Source: Mallotus nudiflorus (lineage: Eukaryota > Streptophyta > Magnoliopsida > Malpighiales > Euphorbiaceae). From it: a DNA stretch of 64,000 nucleotides. The stretch spans positions 1,922,001-1,986,000 of the forward strand of contig CANTUR010000114.1 of the NCBI GenBank assembly GCA_947683625.1, read 5' to 3'. A program made the translations under genes and the position numbers. The notes under the pieces are model-generated. The model was not told where the DNA came from and ran no database searches. It worked only from the letters and a program-made list of their open reading frames with translations. Below are positions 10,484-21,282 of this stretch, piece after piece. How positions within the stretch are numbered: the first letter of the stretch is position 1; each line of letters starts with the position of its first letter.

Positions 10484-11391
10484 TTAGTTAGGATTGAAGG
10501 ATTGTTGCTTAATGGAAAATCCAAGTGGGTTTTGGGGTTTGGGTTTTGAGTTAAATTGGGGGTTTAATTGAGAGTATAGGTTTAACCATGAGAATCTAGG
10601 GTGGTTTCTCCATTGGGGGTTATATGTATTTGAGTTGAGTCCCAATCTTGGGTTGTAACTGCGTTGGACATAATTCACATCCTCATTAGCACTCATATTG
10701 CATTGAGAATATGAATGAGGTCCTCCACAAGTCTCACAAACAACATTAGCACATTCTAATGAATTAACTTGAGATTTACTTACCAAATTAGTGAGAGCAT
10801 CTACCTTTGCATTCAACATTTTAATTATGTTAAGCTCCAAAACTCCTCTTACTTTAGCCATTATGGTTTCCTCACCTATGTACCCTTAAGATGCAAGTTC
10901 CTCCAATAAGGTTATGACCTCTCTAGCCATTTTATCCATCCATTTCCCATTGGAAGCCGCATTAACAATGTTTCTATTTTCATCCGTCAATCCATTGTAA
11001 AAGATTTGAGGAATTATCCATTTCAGCAAACCATGATGTGGATGTTGCCTTTGAAGCTCCTTAAACCTCACCCAAGCCGAATAGATTTCTCACTTCCACT
11101 TTGTTTGAAAGTGGTAATCTCCTTTCAAAACTTGGTCATCTTATGTGGTGGAAAATATTTATGCAAAAATGCTTGCTTCAATTAATCCCATGTTATGACT
11201 GATTCAACTAGTAAACTAGTAAGTCAAAGTTATGCTTTGTCCTTGACTAAAAATGGAAAGAGTCTTAACCTTATTGCATCATCAGTCACACCATTAATCT
11301 TGAAGGTTGCACACACATTGAGGAAAGTCAAAAAGTAGGCATAAGGATCTTCTCCTTGTAAGCCTCCAAACTGATTATTTTGCACCATTTG
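10484..11391 (-). pseudogene. A2 gag, middle and C-terminal part
   Basis: At 10886-11071 the minus strand encodes the gag helix region (RFKELQRQHPHHGLLKWII, FYNGLTDENRNIVNAASNG). At 10484-10861 it encodes VDALTNLVSKSQVNS and a single zinc knuckle CETCGGPHSYSQC (C-X2-C-X3-H-X4-C). Between 11072 and 11391 further gag codons are recognisable but shifted, ending at QFGGL next to the insertion. Gag would package the element RNA. The part closest to the start of gag lies at 21534-21661. Confidence 0.8.
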
Positions 11392-11908
11392 TGAAAAGAG
11401 TCCTAGAGGGGGGGGTGAATAGGACTATGAAATAAAAATGAGAAATTAAAAGAATTCTTTGCAAGAATTAAATAGAAATTGAGAAGGAAGAATGAAGAAC
11501 ACAAAGATTTAAGGAGTTCGGATTCAACAACAATCCTACGTCTCCACCTAACTTATCTCCAAGTTAGGATTTTCAATCACCCACAATCTTATTCACAGGA
11601 TTAAGATTATACAAGAGTTTTATGGCTCACTCTTATAACCTCACAACATGAGTTTTCAAGGCTCACTCAAAAACCAAAACCCAAGTGTTTCAATGGACAA
11701 CACTTAAACCAATTCCTTTAGAAATAAATCTCACTTCCCTTCTAATCTAACCCAAGATTTAAGATGAAGAGAAATTCTATTTCTAACACACACCCAACTC
11801 TCACAAGAGTTATACAAACAAAGAATTATTTAAGAGAATTTGAGAGCTCAATGAAAGCTTAAGAGATAATAAAATGATAAAACAAGTTACTTCACTTCCA
11901 TTCAGCTC

Positions 11909-11922
11909 TAGAGGTATTTATA
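11909..11922 (-). promoter_or_regulatory. Sirevirus LTR TATA element
   Basis: The minus strand reads TATAAATACCTCTA. The same string occurs in the other Sirevirus LTR (20321-20334) and, identically, in the LTR of the unrelated A2 element (22871-22884). It lies downstream, in element orientation, of the 193-bp repeat array, as expected for a U3 promoter. Confidence 0.65.
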
Positions 11923-11995
11923 CTAAAAATTATAGCTGTTGGAGGTGCAAATGATGTGTCCAACGTGTATATTTTGAATTATTGAGACTAATACT

Positions 11996-12560
11996 GTCAG
12001 ACAGCTATTCATGGATTGAAACCGTAATTGGCTCCTCAGGACGTTTGAATTTGCCCATACTTTCTTCATAAAAGCTGTAGATATTTGAATTATCTTTCCA
12101 TATCAATTTGAATAACCTAAATTGGACTTCTGTAACTTAAGATATGTCCAAAATACTAAGGATTGTGCAATCTGTAATGCAGACTACGGTCAGACAGCTA
12201 TACCCAAATTGAAGCCGTGATTTGATCCTGAAGAAATTTGAATTTGCTCATACTTTCTTCATGAAAGCTGTAGATATTTGAATTAGCTTTCCATTAAATT
12301 TTGAATCACCTAAATTTGACTTCTGTAGCTCGGGATATGTCCAAATTACTGAGGATTGTGCAATCTGAAATGCAGAATACTGTCAGACAGCTATATACAA
12401 GTTGAAGCCGTGATCTGCGCCTGAATAGATTCTAATTTGCCTATATTTTCTTCATGAAAGTTGTAGATATTTGACTTATATTTTCATACCATTTTGAATC
12501 ACCTCAATTGGACTTCTGTAACTCAAGATATGTCCAAAATACTAAGAGATGTGCAGTCTG
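11996..12560 (-). repeat. Triplicated 193-bp U3 repeat of Sirevirus LTR
   Basis: Units start at GTCAGACAGCTAT words at 11996, 12189 and 12382. Each contains, on the plus strand, TTCATGAAAGCTGTAGATAT or a close variant, a TTTCCA word, TTTGAATCACCT, GGACTTCTGTAACT and GATATGTCCAAA. The same array is in the other LTR (20408, 20601, 20794). Units have diverged from one another more than the two LTRs have, so the triplication predates this insertion. Confidence 0.85.
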
Positions 12561-12888
12561 AGATGGTAGACGTACACGTGAATTTCAACTCAAAATTTGC
12601 ATAACCAAATGAACTTGGATTTTCTCAAAAAAGCCCAATCCAGAAAGCTTAAGATGTCTGCTTCAAATGTTAAGAAGCCCATTTTCTCATTTAAGAGCTC
12701 TAAATATGTCAAAAGCCTTCTTCAATCTCAGAGGTTCAATGAGCCCGAAAAGTCACTATACATCCAAAAGTGTATATGCTTGGTATATGTTTGGTATATA
12801 ATTCCCTACACACTTAATTGAAATTATTAGTATAAAAATTGTTTGTCAAAGTCCAAAATTAGGAGTTTGATCATGCAAATGGTCAACA

Positions 12889-14602
12889 ATCTCCCCCTTT
12901 TTGGCTTTGACAACCAATTTGAAAAGATGATAAATAATATGTGTGTGTGTGTAAAAAATAAATAACATATATAAGCATATTAAATAAAAATAGCTCCCCC
13001 TTACAAATTAAACAGATGCAAAATAAGAAATAATTTTGCTCCCCCTTAACATGTGCATAAATTCAATATTTATCATGTATTAGAGCATATAAATAAATGA
13101 TTTATCATAGCATGTATAAGGGTTTAACAAATATATTCCTTAATCAAAAATATATTTCTTTATTTCTCCTCCTTTTTGGACATGATAAGAAATATAAATA
13201 AATTTCATCATCCTTCTTATCAAAAATAAAGATAACAAGTTATTAAATAATATGAAGGAAATAATTTCAAACATGTAATGCATCACAAAATAACATGTAT
13301 GCTATATCAAAACATCACATGATCATATAGAGTTTAGCTATTCAATCATACATAATCATGTGGTACTTAGCATATCTTAAACACAATTATCTATCCCCTA
13401 AGCACATAGCTTCTTTAGTTTCTTCTCCCCCTTTGTCAAAGACAAAAAGAAAAGAGAGAGATATAAGGGGAAATAGACCTAAGGGAGCCAAAAATACTAA
13501 AGGGAATAAAAGATTAAGAACCAAAACAATGCAAGCAAAGATATTCAAAATCTTTATGAAATTCATGTCATTTTAAAAGATAAAAGCCATTTAAAAAAAA
13601 TGTATACATGAATGTTGCATGAATAAGCTCAATTAATAGTCATGCAAAAAAAAATTCATGTAATATAAAAATAAAGTAAGCAAAACAAGGCTATTTATCA
13701 TAAGGACAAAACTAGTCATGCTTACATTGTTATTATGCATGAGAAAAAGAATTATGTGAAATAAATTCAAATAATTTTCTCCCCTTATTTCAATGGAATT
13801 AAAAAATATTGATATTAAGGACACACTATCACATAGTTATGTCACTTACATAAACACATCTTTGAAAAAAAAAATTTCCCTTAAAAGAAATTAACTAGGT
13901 ACACATGCAAACTCAATTATTTTTCCTCCTTTGTCAAAATGCAAAGATAGACCAAATCTTAAAAATATCCATGCATTATCAAAGATAAAAATAATTTCTT
14001 AGAAAACACAAAAATTAAACAAACTCAAAAATTTTTTTTTTTATCCTGATACCAATTGAAAACTTTTATAGGTCATACCCAACCTATATTACCTTTCGTC
14101 AAAATGCAAATAAAATTGCATTAAAAAAAATACAATGATATTAAAATACCAATTGTAATCAAGATATAAAACTAACAGCTCATGTTTTATATCCAAAAAA
14201 TATTCAAAAAATAAACCGAACATAAACTAACGAAAAATAGTTATAAAACACATTTAACAGCTCAAAACTTAGATACAGAAAGTATACCAAAAATAAACCT
14301 AAAATAAAAAATTTTGTTAAGGAGGAGGAATATTTATGCTATTTAAAATAATTAATTAATTGAATTTAGCTCAATAATTAATTATTAATTTGCAAAATAG
14401 GAGGGATTAAAAAAAAATGAATGAATCCACACAAATCCAATTAAAATTGATACAAAGATCATGCAAATGGGAAATACAATATATCATGTATATGAACTAA
14501 ATTTGCTAAAGCAAATACCTTTAAAACAAAATATATACATGACGCTAAAAATAATAAAATCACATAAGAATCCAAACATCAATTCATCAATTTAACAAGT
14601 GA
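12889..14602 (-). other. Sirevirus 3' region with multiple polypurine tracts
   Basis: No long ORF. The primary tract abuts the LTR at 12889-12904 (minus strand CCAAAAAGGGGGAGAT). Further minus-strand AGGGGGAG or GAGGAG blocks lie at about 12993-13004, 13038-13050, 13163-13180, 13421-13440, 13775-13790 and 13921-13940, several next to a TTTGACAAAG word. Arrays of polypurine tracts are a described Sirevirus feature. Whether any secondary tract primes synthesis here is unknown. Confidence 0.75.
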
Positions 14603-17600
14603 TCAAGACAAGCTTGAGCCATCAATCACACCAAGTTCATGCTTAATAAAATTCAATCTTTCCTCACAAAGAGGTTTGGTAAAGATGTCTGCTAATTGAT
14701 TATTAGTATCAACAAAATCAAGAAAAATATCACCATTTTGCACATGATCACGTAAGAAATGATGTCTAATATCAATATGCTTAGTTCTAGAATGTTGAAT
14801 GGGATTCTTACTAAGGTTTATAGCACTTGTATTATCACACTTAATTGGAATGTGATTAATATCAATGCCATAGTCCAAAAGTTGTTGTTTTTGCCATAGA
14901 ACTTGGGTGCAACAACAACTAGCCGCCACATATTCTGCTTCAGCGGTGGATAAGGCAACTGAAACTTGTTTCTTACTAAACCAAGAAACTAAGCAATTTC
15001 CTAAAATTTGACAAGTTCCAGAAGTGCTTTTTCTATCTAGTAAGCTACCAGCAAAATCAGCATCAGAATAACTAATCAGTTCAAAGGAAGAACTCCTAGG
15101 ATACCAAAGTCCTAAATGCATTGTACCACAAAGATATTTGAAAATTCTTTTAATAGCATTCAAATGAGACTCTCTAGGACTTGATTGAAATCTAGCACAC
15201 AAGCAAGTAGCAAACATAATATCGGGTCTACTAGCAGTTAAATAAAGAAGGGATCCAATCATACCTCTAAATCGCTTTTCATCAATTGGTTTACCATTCT
15301 CATCCTTATTTAGTTTGGTTGTTGTGCTCATTGGAGTTTTGCTTGATTTAGCTTCATCCATTCCAAACTTCTTGAGAATGTCCCTTGTATATTTGGTTTG
15401 ATTAATGAAAATCCCATTTTCATATTGCTTGATTTGAAGTCCAAGAAAGAACTTGAGTTCTCCCATCATACTCATCTCAAATTCTCCTTGCATTAGCTTA
15501 GAAAATTCCTCACACAAGCAATGGTCAGTAGCACCAAAAATAATATCATCAACATAAATTTGAACAATTAATAAATTATGCTTGGATTTCTTTATGAAAA
15601 GAGTTGTGTCAACTTTTCCTTTAGAGAAACCTTTCTCTAGTAAAAAGTTACTTAATCTTTCATACCAAGCTCTTGGAGCTTGTTTCAATCCATACAATGC
15701 TTTTGACAATTTAAAAACATGATTTGGAGAGTTAAAATTTTCAAAACCTGGAGGTTGTTCAACATATACCTCCTCTTCAATAAAACCATTTAAAAATGCA
15801 CTTTTAACATCCATTTGAAAAAGTTTAAAATTCATGTATGATGCAAATGCAAGTAGCATCCTAATAGCTTCTAACCTTGCAACGGGGGCAAAGGTTTCAT
15901 CATAATCAATTCCTTCCTCTTGATTATAACCTTTAGCTACTAGTCTAGCTTTGTTCCTAGTTATGACACCTTGTTCATTCATCTTATTTCTAAACACCCA
16001 TTTGGTACCTATAATAGGATGATGTTTAGGTCTAGGAACCAAGGTCCAAACCTTGTTTCTCTCAAATTGATTTAACTCTTCTTGCATAGCAAGGACCCAA
16101 AATTCATCACACAAAGCATCATCAATATTTTTGGGTTCAATTTGAGAAATGAAGGCTAAATTAACAGTAGATTTTAATTGAGATCTAGTAGTTACCCCTT
16201 TTGTAGTGTCACCTATAATGAGGTCTTGAGGGTGAGCTTTCTTGAATTGCCAATCCTTTGGAAGTTCATCCTTTAAGGTAGGTTGAGATGTCTCCTCATT
16301 TTCCTTCTTGCTTGGCTCTTCAAGTTCCAAAGGCTTACTAGCATTTTCTTCTTGTGTTTCCATAATCTCATTGTCACCTACAAGATCATCAACACTACAA
16401 ACATCCTTTCTAGGATCAAGTGAGTTTGATTCATCAAATACCACATGCATTGACTCTTCAACTACTAGAGTTCTCTTATTAAAGACCCTATATGCCTTGC
16501 TAGAGATTGAATAGCCTAGGAAAATTCCTTCATCGGCTTTAGAATCAAATTTTCCAAGATTATCCTTGGTGTTCAATATAAAGCACTTGCATCCAAATAC
16601 TCTTAGATATGAGATTTTGGGTTTTCTATTATTCCATAGCTCATAAGACGTTTTATTTAAAATTGGTCTTTTGAAAACTCGGTTTGAAATATAACAAGAT
16701 GTGTTAACAGCTTCCGCCCAAAAGTATAAAGGCAAATTATACTCATGAAGCATTGTTCTAGCCATTTCCACAAGAGTTCTATTTTTCCTTTCAACTACCC
16801 CATTTTGTTGAGGGGTTCTAGGAGATGAAAATGTATGAGAAATACCATTTTCATTACAATAGTTTTTAAAAAATTCATTTTCAAATTCGGTTCCATGATC
16901 ACTTCTAATGGATGAAATACAAAATCCTTTTTCTTTTTGAACTCGTTTTGAAAAATTTTCAAAAGCTTTAAATGCATCATTCTTATGAGCAAGAAAACAT
17001 ACCCAAGTGTATCTAGAGTAGTCATCAACCAATACATAAGCATAGTGCATTCCACCAAGACTAGCAACTCTAGTTGGTCCAAATAAATCCATATGTATAA
17101 GTTCAAGTGGCCTAGAGGTGGACACTACATTTTTTAGCTTAAATGAGGACTTGGATTGTTTTCCCTTTTGACAAGCATCACAAGGTTTATCTTTAGTGAA
17201 TTCAAGCTTAGGTAAACCAAGTACAAGTTCATGTTTACAAAGATCATTTAAAAGCTCAAAATTTGCATGTCCTAATCTTCTATGCCATGTCCATGTGTCA
17301 TGGGAGATAGACACTAAGCATTTTATGTCTTTGTTATCAATTTTATTCAAATCAATGACATAAACATTGTCTACTCTTTCACCACTAAAAATAATTTTAT
17401 TTTCATCAAGACTACTAACAAAGCAATTTTTAGGATAAAAAGTTACTTTATTTCCCATGTCACATAATTGACTTATACTAAGCAGCTTATGTTTAAGACC
17501 ATCAACAAACAACACATGATGTATAGATAAGGATTGCGGATTACCTATTTCTCCAATGCCAATAATTTTTCCTTTTGCATTATCTCCGAAAGTAACATGT

Positions 17601-17713
17601 CCTCCATCCTTAGCATCAAGTTTGTTGAATTGATGTTTGTCTCCTGTCATATGCCTTGAACATCCACTATCGAGATACCATTTGCTTTTTGTTCTTGTGG
17701 ATTTCAAGCACAT
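14603..17713 (-). CDS. Sirevirus pol: protease, integrase, RT, RNase H
   Basis: 1036 codons from ATG at 17713, no stops. Domains in order: aspartic protease WYLDSGCSRHMTGD (about 13-26); integrase zinc domain TWHRRLGHANF to CDACQKGKQS (about 141-187); DDE core with HMDLFGP, IRSDHGTEFENEFF and TPQQNGVVERKNRT (about 208-318); RT with GTKWVFRNKM, ARLVAKGYNQEEGIDYDETF, MDVKSAFLNG and catalytic YVDD (about 570-760); RNase H with SYSDADFAGS, LSTAEAEYVA and TKHIDIRHHFLRDHV (about 885-1000). All catalytic residues I can check are present, so the enzyme set may be functional. The ORF starts 14 nt beyond the gag stop in the -1 frame. Expression would need frameshifting, readthrough or reinitiation. Confidence 0.92.
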   Translation of the reverse strand: MCLKSTRTKSKWYLDSGCSRHMTGDKHQFNKLDAKDGGHVTFGDNAKGKIIGIGEIGNPQSLSIHHVLFVDGLKHKLLSISQLCDMGNKVTFYPKNCFVSSLDENKIIFSGERVDNVYVIDLNKIDNKDIKCLVSISHDTWTWHRRLGHANFELLNDLCKHELVLGLPKLEFTKDKPCDACQKGKQSKSSFKLKNVVSTSRPLELIHMDLFGPTRVASLGGMHYAYVLVDDYSRYTWVCFLAHKNDAFKAFENFSKRVQKEKGFCISSIRSDHGTEFENEFFKNYCNENGISHTFSSPRTPQQNGVVERKNRTLVEMARTMLHEYNLPLYFWAEAVNTSCYISNRVFKRPILNKTSYELWNNRKPKISYLRVFGCKCFILNTKDNLGKFDSKADEGIFLGYSISSKAYRVFNKRTLVVEESMHVVFDESNSLDPRKDVCSVDDLVGDNEIMETQEENASKPLELEEPSKKENEETSQPTLKDELPKDWQFKKAHPQDLIIGDTTKGVTTRSQLKSTVNLAFISQIEPKNIDDALCDEFWVLAMQEELNQFERNKVWTLVPRPKHHPIIGTKWVFRNKMNEQGVITRNKARLVAKGYNQEEGIDYDETFAPVARLEAIRMLLAFASYMNFKLFQMDVKSAFLNGFIEEEVYVEQPPGFENFNSPNHVFKLSKALYGLKQAPRAWYERLSNFLLEKGFSKGKVDTTLFIKKSKHNLLIVQIYVDDIIFGATDHCLCEEFSKLMQGEFEMSMMGELKFFLGLQIKQYENGIFINQTKYTRDILKKFGMDEAKSSKTPMSTTTKLNKDENGKPIDEKRFRGMIGSLLYLTASRPDIMFATCLCARFQSSPRESHLNAIKRIFKYLCGTMHLGLWYPRSSSFELISYSDADFAGSLLDRKSTSGTCQILGNCLVSWFSKKQVSVALSTAEAEYVAASCCCTQVLWQKQQLLDYGIDINHIPIKCDNTSAINLSKNPIQHSRTKHIDIRHHFLRDHVQNGDIFLDFVDTNNQLADIFTKPLCEERLNFIKHELGVIDGSSLS

Positions 17714-17727
17714 CTACACGATACAAT

Positions 17728-19752
17728 TTAAGTGTTCTTTTGGACCCAAACCTTTTTTGGTCTAGGTTGGTTAGTTTTAAGATAATCCGTAGGAAGTAAA
17801 TTCATATGCAGTTTTCTATAAAAACACACATTATTGGTATGTCCTTTAATCATGCAATATGAACATATAATATTTTTAAATTTATTTCTCCTAGAATGAA
17901 ATGCTTTCCTAGTGTGTGCAGCATGCCTTTGGTGTTGTGTGTATCTTTTGTTATTATTTTGTGACATTAAGTGAGACATACATTGGCAATGGTGATGAGC
18001 ATTTTGATAAGTTTGTGCAATATGTTTATGTGCATTGTATTGTGCAACATGCCTATTATAATTATGTCTAGTGTACATATAAGCATGCTTAGGTTGAGAT
18101 GCTCTAGTTTGAGACTTACCTCTTTGTGTTAATGAAGGGTTAATCTTATGAGATTTTTCCTTGCTATTTAACACATGAGATTTTTTAGCTTGAATCTCAT
18201 TTGAGGTTGAAGGAGTAGAATCATGTGAAGCTTTAACAAAAGTAATATGTGATGAGGATGATGAAGACATTCCATTTTTATATCCAATTCCATGGGTATC
18301 TCCATGAAATTTTTGAGAGTCAAGAAGACTATCTAAAGTTTCTTTTCCTCTCTTAAATTTAGCAATGGAATTTTTTAATTCTAAGACTTCCTCAGAAAGC
18401 TTATGATTTTCATCAGTTGCTTTCTTAAGTTGGTCTTCCAAAGAATTACAAGATTTAGCATCACTTACAAGTTTTTCATTTGATGCAACAAGTTTAGCAA
18501 AATCAATTTTCAAACATTCAAAATCCTTATTTAAGCTAGCTAACTCATGTTTATATTTTTTCTTCCTAGATAACAAACTTTTGCATTTAGCAAGCAATTT
18601 GCTCACAATAGAGCTCTCATCATCATTATCATCATCATCATCACAATATTCATCACAATCATCAAAAGAGGAGTAAGAAGTGGATGGTACCTCATCTTCG
18701 TTTTCAATGGCCATGAAGCAAAGATTGGCAACTTCTTGTTGTTCCTCTTCCTCTTCGGATTCGGAGGAATCATCCCAAGTAGCTTTGAATGCCTTCTTCT
18801 TATCTTTTGGTCCCTTGCTCTTGAATTTGAGTTTGGGACATTCATTTCTAATGTGTCCCGGTTTCTTGCATTCATAGCAAGTAACCTCTTTTATTTTCTT
18901 CCTCCCATCTCCTTCGAACTTCTTGTTGAAGTCCCTTGTTCTTGAGAAATTTTTCTTTCTTAAGAACTTCTTGAAGTTCCTAGTGAGCATGGCAATGTCA
19001 CCATCTTCATCACTAGAATCTTTAATGCTTTCCTCTTCACTATCTTCTTGAAGAGCTTTTAGAGCAATGCTCTTTTTCTTTTCTTCTTTCTCTTCTTGTT
19101 CTTCACCTCTTTGCTTGATGGTGAGCTCATGTGTCAAAAGCTTACCAATGAGAACATCAGTTGATAGAGTGGAGAGGTCTTGAGCTTCCTCAATTGAGGT
19201 AACACGAGATTCCCAATCCTTCTTAGGTAGGATTCTTAGAATCTTGTTGTTTACTTCTTCCTTGGAGAAATGTTTTCCAAGTTTCTTGAGGGTTGTGAGG
19301 AGAGCATTGAGACGGTTTGTCATCTCCGTGATTGATTCTTGAGGCTTCATTTTGAAGAGTTCATATTCATACATATGAAGTTGAACCTTCTTGCTTCTCA
19401 CTTGAATGTTGCCTTCATAGTGATTCTCCAAGGTCTCCCACATTTCTTTAGCTGAAATGCAATGTTGAAGCTTGCCTCCTTCTTCTCTTGTCATGGAGGA
19501 GACTAGAGTAATCATAGCCTTTTTATTTTTATGATTTTCTTCCTTTTGATCAACACTCCATTGGCTTCTTGCAAGTGTAGTTACCACACCATCAATGATA
19601 GTTGTAGGTGGTTCCCAACCTCTTAGGACAATGTCCCAAAGTTTGATGGAATCACAATCAAGATATAATTCCATTTTGAATTTCCAATGTGGATAGTCAC
19701 TACCATCAAAGAATGGTCTAAGAGAAGAGATGTTTTGTGATTCACTCCCCAT
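17728..19752 (-). CDS. Sirevirus gag
   Basis: About 674 codons from ATG 19752 (MGSESQN); the open frame extends six codons further to a TTG that I do not use. The N-terminal part has the copia gag block (FFDGSDYPHWKFKMELYL, EMWETLENHYEG). Acidic stretches follow, then a zinc knuckle CYECKKPGHIRNEC near residue 289, an Asp/Ser-rich region, a long predicted coiled coil (about 375-460) and a second knuckle CSYCMIKGHTNNVC near residue 628. It ends in KKVWVQKNT. Gag builds the particle and binds RNA. The start lies only about 40 nt from the primer-binding site, so the leader is very short. Coiled coils in gag are reported for Sireviruses. Confidence 0.9.
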   Translation of the reverse strand: MGSESQNISSLRPFFDGSDYPHWKFKMELYLDCDSIKLWDIVLRGWEPPTTIIDGVVTTLARSQWSVDQKEENHKNKKAMITLVSSMTREEGGKLQHCISAKEMWETLENHYEGNIQVRSKKVQLHMYEYELFKMKPQESITEMTNRLNALLTTLKKLGKHFSKEEVNNKILRILPKKDWESRVTSIEEAQDLSTLSTDVLIGKLLTHELTIKQRGEEQEEKEEKKKSIALKALQEDSEEESIKDSSDEDGDIAMLTRNFKKFLRKKNFSRTRDFNKKFEGDGRKKIKEVTCYECKKPGHIRNECPKLKFKSKGPKDKKKAFKATWDDSSESEEEEEQQEVANLCFMAIENEDEVPSTSYSSFDDCDEYCDDDDDNDDESSIVSKLLAKCKSLLSRKKKYKHELASLNKDFECLKIDFAKLVASNEKLVSDAKSCNSLEDQLKKATDENHKLSEEVLELKNSIAKFKRGKETLDSLLDSQKFHGDTHGIGYKNGMSSSSSSHITFVKASHDSTPSTSNEIQAKKSHVLNSKEKSHKINPSLTQRGKSQTRASQPKHAYMYTRHNYNRHVAQYNAHKHIAQTYQNAHHHCQCMSHLMSQNNNKRYTQHQRHAAHTRKAFHSRRNKFKNIICSYCMIKGHTNNVCFYRKLHMNLLPTDYLKTNQPRPKKVWVQKNT

Positions 19753-19789
19753 GATCTTGTATTCTAGCAATAAAGTACCTAGAATTCAA

Positions 19790-19801
19790 GCTCTGATACC
19801 A
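19790..19801 (-). other. Sirevirus primer-binding site
   Basis: The minus strand reads TGGTATCAGAGC two bases after the 5' LTR end CTCTTTTCA; this is complementary to the 3' end of plant initiator tRNA-Met. Confidence 0.9.
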
Positions 19802-19803
19802 AA

Positions 19804-21282
19804 TGAAAAGAGTCCTAGAGGGGGGGGTGAATAGGACTATGAAATAAAAATGAGAAATTAAAAGAATTCTTTGCAAGAATTAAATAGAAATTGAGAAGGA
19901 AGAATGAAGAACACAAAGATTTAAGGAGTTCGGATTCAACAACAATCCTACGTCTCCACCTAACTTATCTCCAAGTTAGGATTTTCAATCACCCACAATC
20001 TTATTCACAGGATTAAGATTATACAAGAGTTTTATGGCTCACTCTTATAACCTCACAACATGAGTTTTCAAGGCTCACTCAAAAACCAAAACCCAAGTGT
20101 TTCAATGGACAACACTTAAACCAATTCCTTTAGAAATAAATCTCACTTCCCTTCTAATCTAACCCAAGATTTAAGATGAAGAGAAATTCTATTTCTAACA
20201 CGCACCCAACTCTCACAAGAGTTATACAAACAAAGAATTATTTAAGAGAATTTGAGAGCTCAATGAAAGCTTAAGAGATAATAAAATGATAAAACAAGTT
20301 ACTTCACTTCCATTCAGCTCTAGAGGTATTTATACTAAAAATTATAGCTGTTGGAGGTGCAAATGATGTGTCCAACGTGTATATTTTGAATTATTGAGAC
20401 TAATACTGTCAGACAGCTATTCATGGATTGAAACCGTAATTGGCTCCTCAGGACGTTTGAATTTGCCCATACTTTCTTCATAAAAGCTGTAGATATTTGA
20501 ATTATCTTTCCATATCAATTTGAATAACCTAAATTGGACTTCTGTAACTTAAGATATGTCCAAAATACTAAGGATTGTGCAATCTGTAATGCAGACTACG
20601 GTCAGACAGCTATACCCAAATTGAAGCCGTGATTTGATCCTGAAGAAATTTGAATTTGCTCATACTTTCTTCATGAAAGCTGTAGATATTTGAATTAGCT
20701 TTCCATTAAATTTTGAATCACCTAAATTTGACTTCTGTAGCTCGGGATATGTCCAAATTACTGAGGATTGTGCAATCTGAAATGCAGAATACTGTCAGAC
20801 AGCTATATACAAGTTGAAGCCGTGATCTGCGCCTGAATAGATTCTAATTTGCCTATATTTTCTTCATGAAAGTTGTAGATATTTGACTTATATTTTCATA
20901 CCATTTTGAATCACCTCAATTGGACTTCTGTAACTCAAGATATGTCCAAAATACTAAGAGATGTGCAGTCTGAGATGGTAGACGTACACGTGAATTTCAA
21001 CTCAAAATTTGCATAACCAAATGAACTTGGATTTTCTCAAAAAAGCCCAATCCAGAAAGCTTAAGATGTCTGCTTCAAATGTTAAGAAGCCCATTTTCTC
21101 ATTTAAGAGCTCTAAATATGTCAAAAGCCTTCTTCAATCTCAGAGGTTCAATGAGCCCGAAAAGTCACTATACATCCAAAAGTGTATATGCTTGGTATAT
21201 GTTTGGTATATAATTCCCTACACACTTAATTGAAATTATTAGTATAAAAATTGTTTGTCAAAGTCCAAAATTAGGAGTTTGA
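19804..21282 (-). repeat. Sirevirus 5' LTR, truncated by 18 bp
   Basis: Matches 11392-12870 of the other LTR. The outermost 18 bp (TGTTGACCATTTGCATGA on the minus strand) are absent. The sequence instead passes into the TRIM LTR remnant with a GA dinucleotide at 21281-21282 that fits either partner. The TATA string is at 20321-20334. Confidence 0.88.

Larger units (their letters stand above)
11392..12888 (-). repeat. Sirevirus 3' LTR
   Basis: 1497 bp. Read on the minus strand it starts TGTTGACCATTTGC immediately after the polypurine tract and ends CTCTTTTCA. It matches 19804-21282 except for one seen substitution and the 18 bp lacking in that copy. It contains three direct repeats of 193 bp (starts 11996, 12189, 12382) and a TATA string at 11909-11922. 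Confidence 0.9.
11392..21282 (-). mobile_element. Sirevirus (Ty1/copia) retrotransposon, nearly intact
   Basis: About 9.9 kb on the minus strand: 5' LTR 19804-21282, primer-binding site 19790-19801, gag 17728-19752, pol 14603-17713, a 1.7 kb 3' region with repeated polypurine tracts, and 3' LTR 11392-12888. Both ORFs are free of stops, and by eye the two LTRs differ at one base only (A at 11790, G at 20202), so the insertion is recent. LTR length near 1.5 kb, an SGCSRHMTG protease, two zinc knuckles and the multiple tracts fit Sireviruses. The outer 18 bp of the 5' LTR are missing and replaced by a TRIM element. The 5-bp duplication ATTTG flanks the pair (11387-11391 and 21534-21538). Confidence 0.9.

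Noticed and set aside
12597..12821. 74-residue ORF in the Sirevirus LTR, repeated at 21009-21233
   Set aside because: Identical because it lies in both LTRs, plus-strand against a minus-strand element, and without any recognised motif.
16308..18945. Plus-strand ORFs opposite Sirevirus gag and pol
   Set aside because: Short antisense shadows of well-supported coding sequence.
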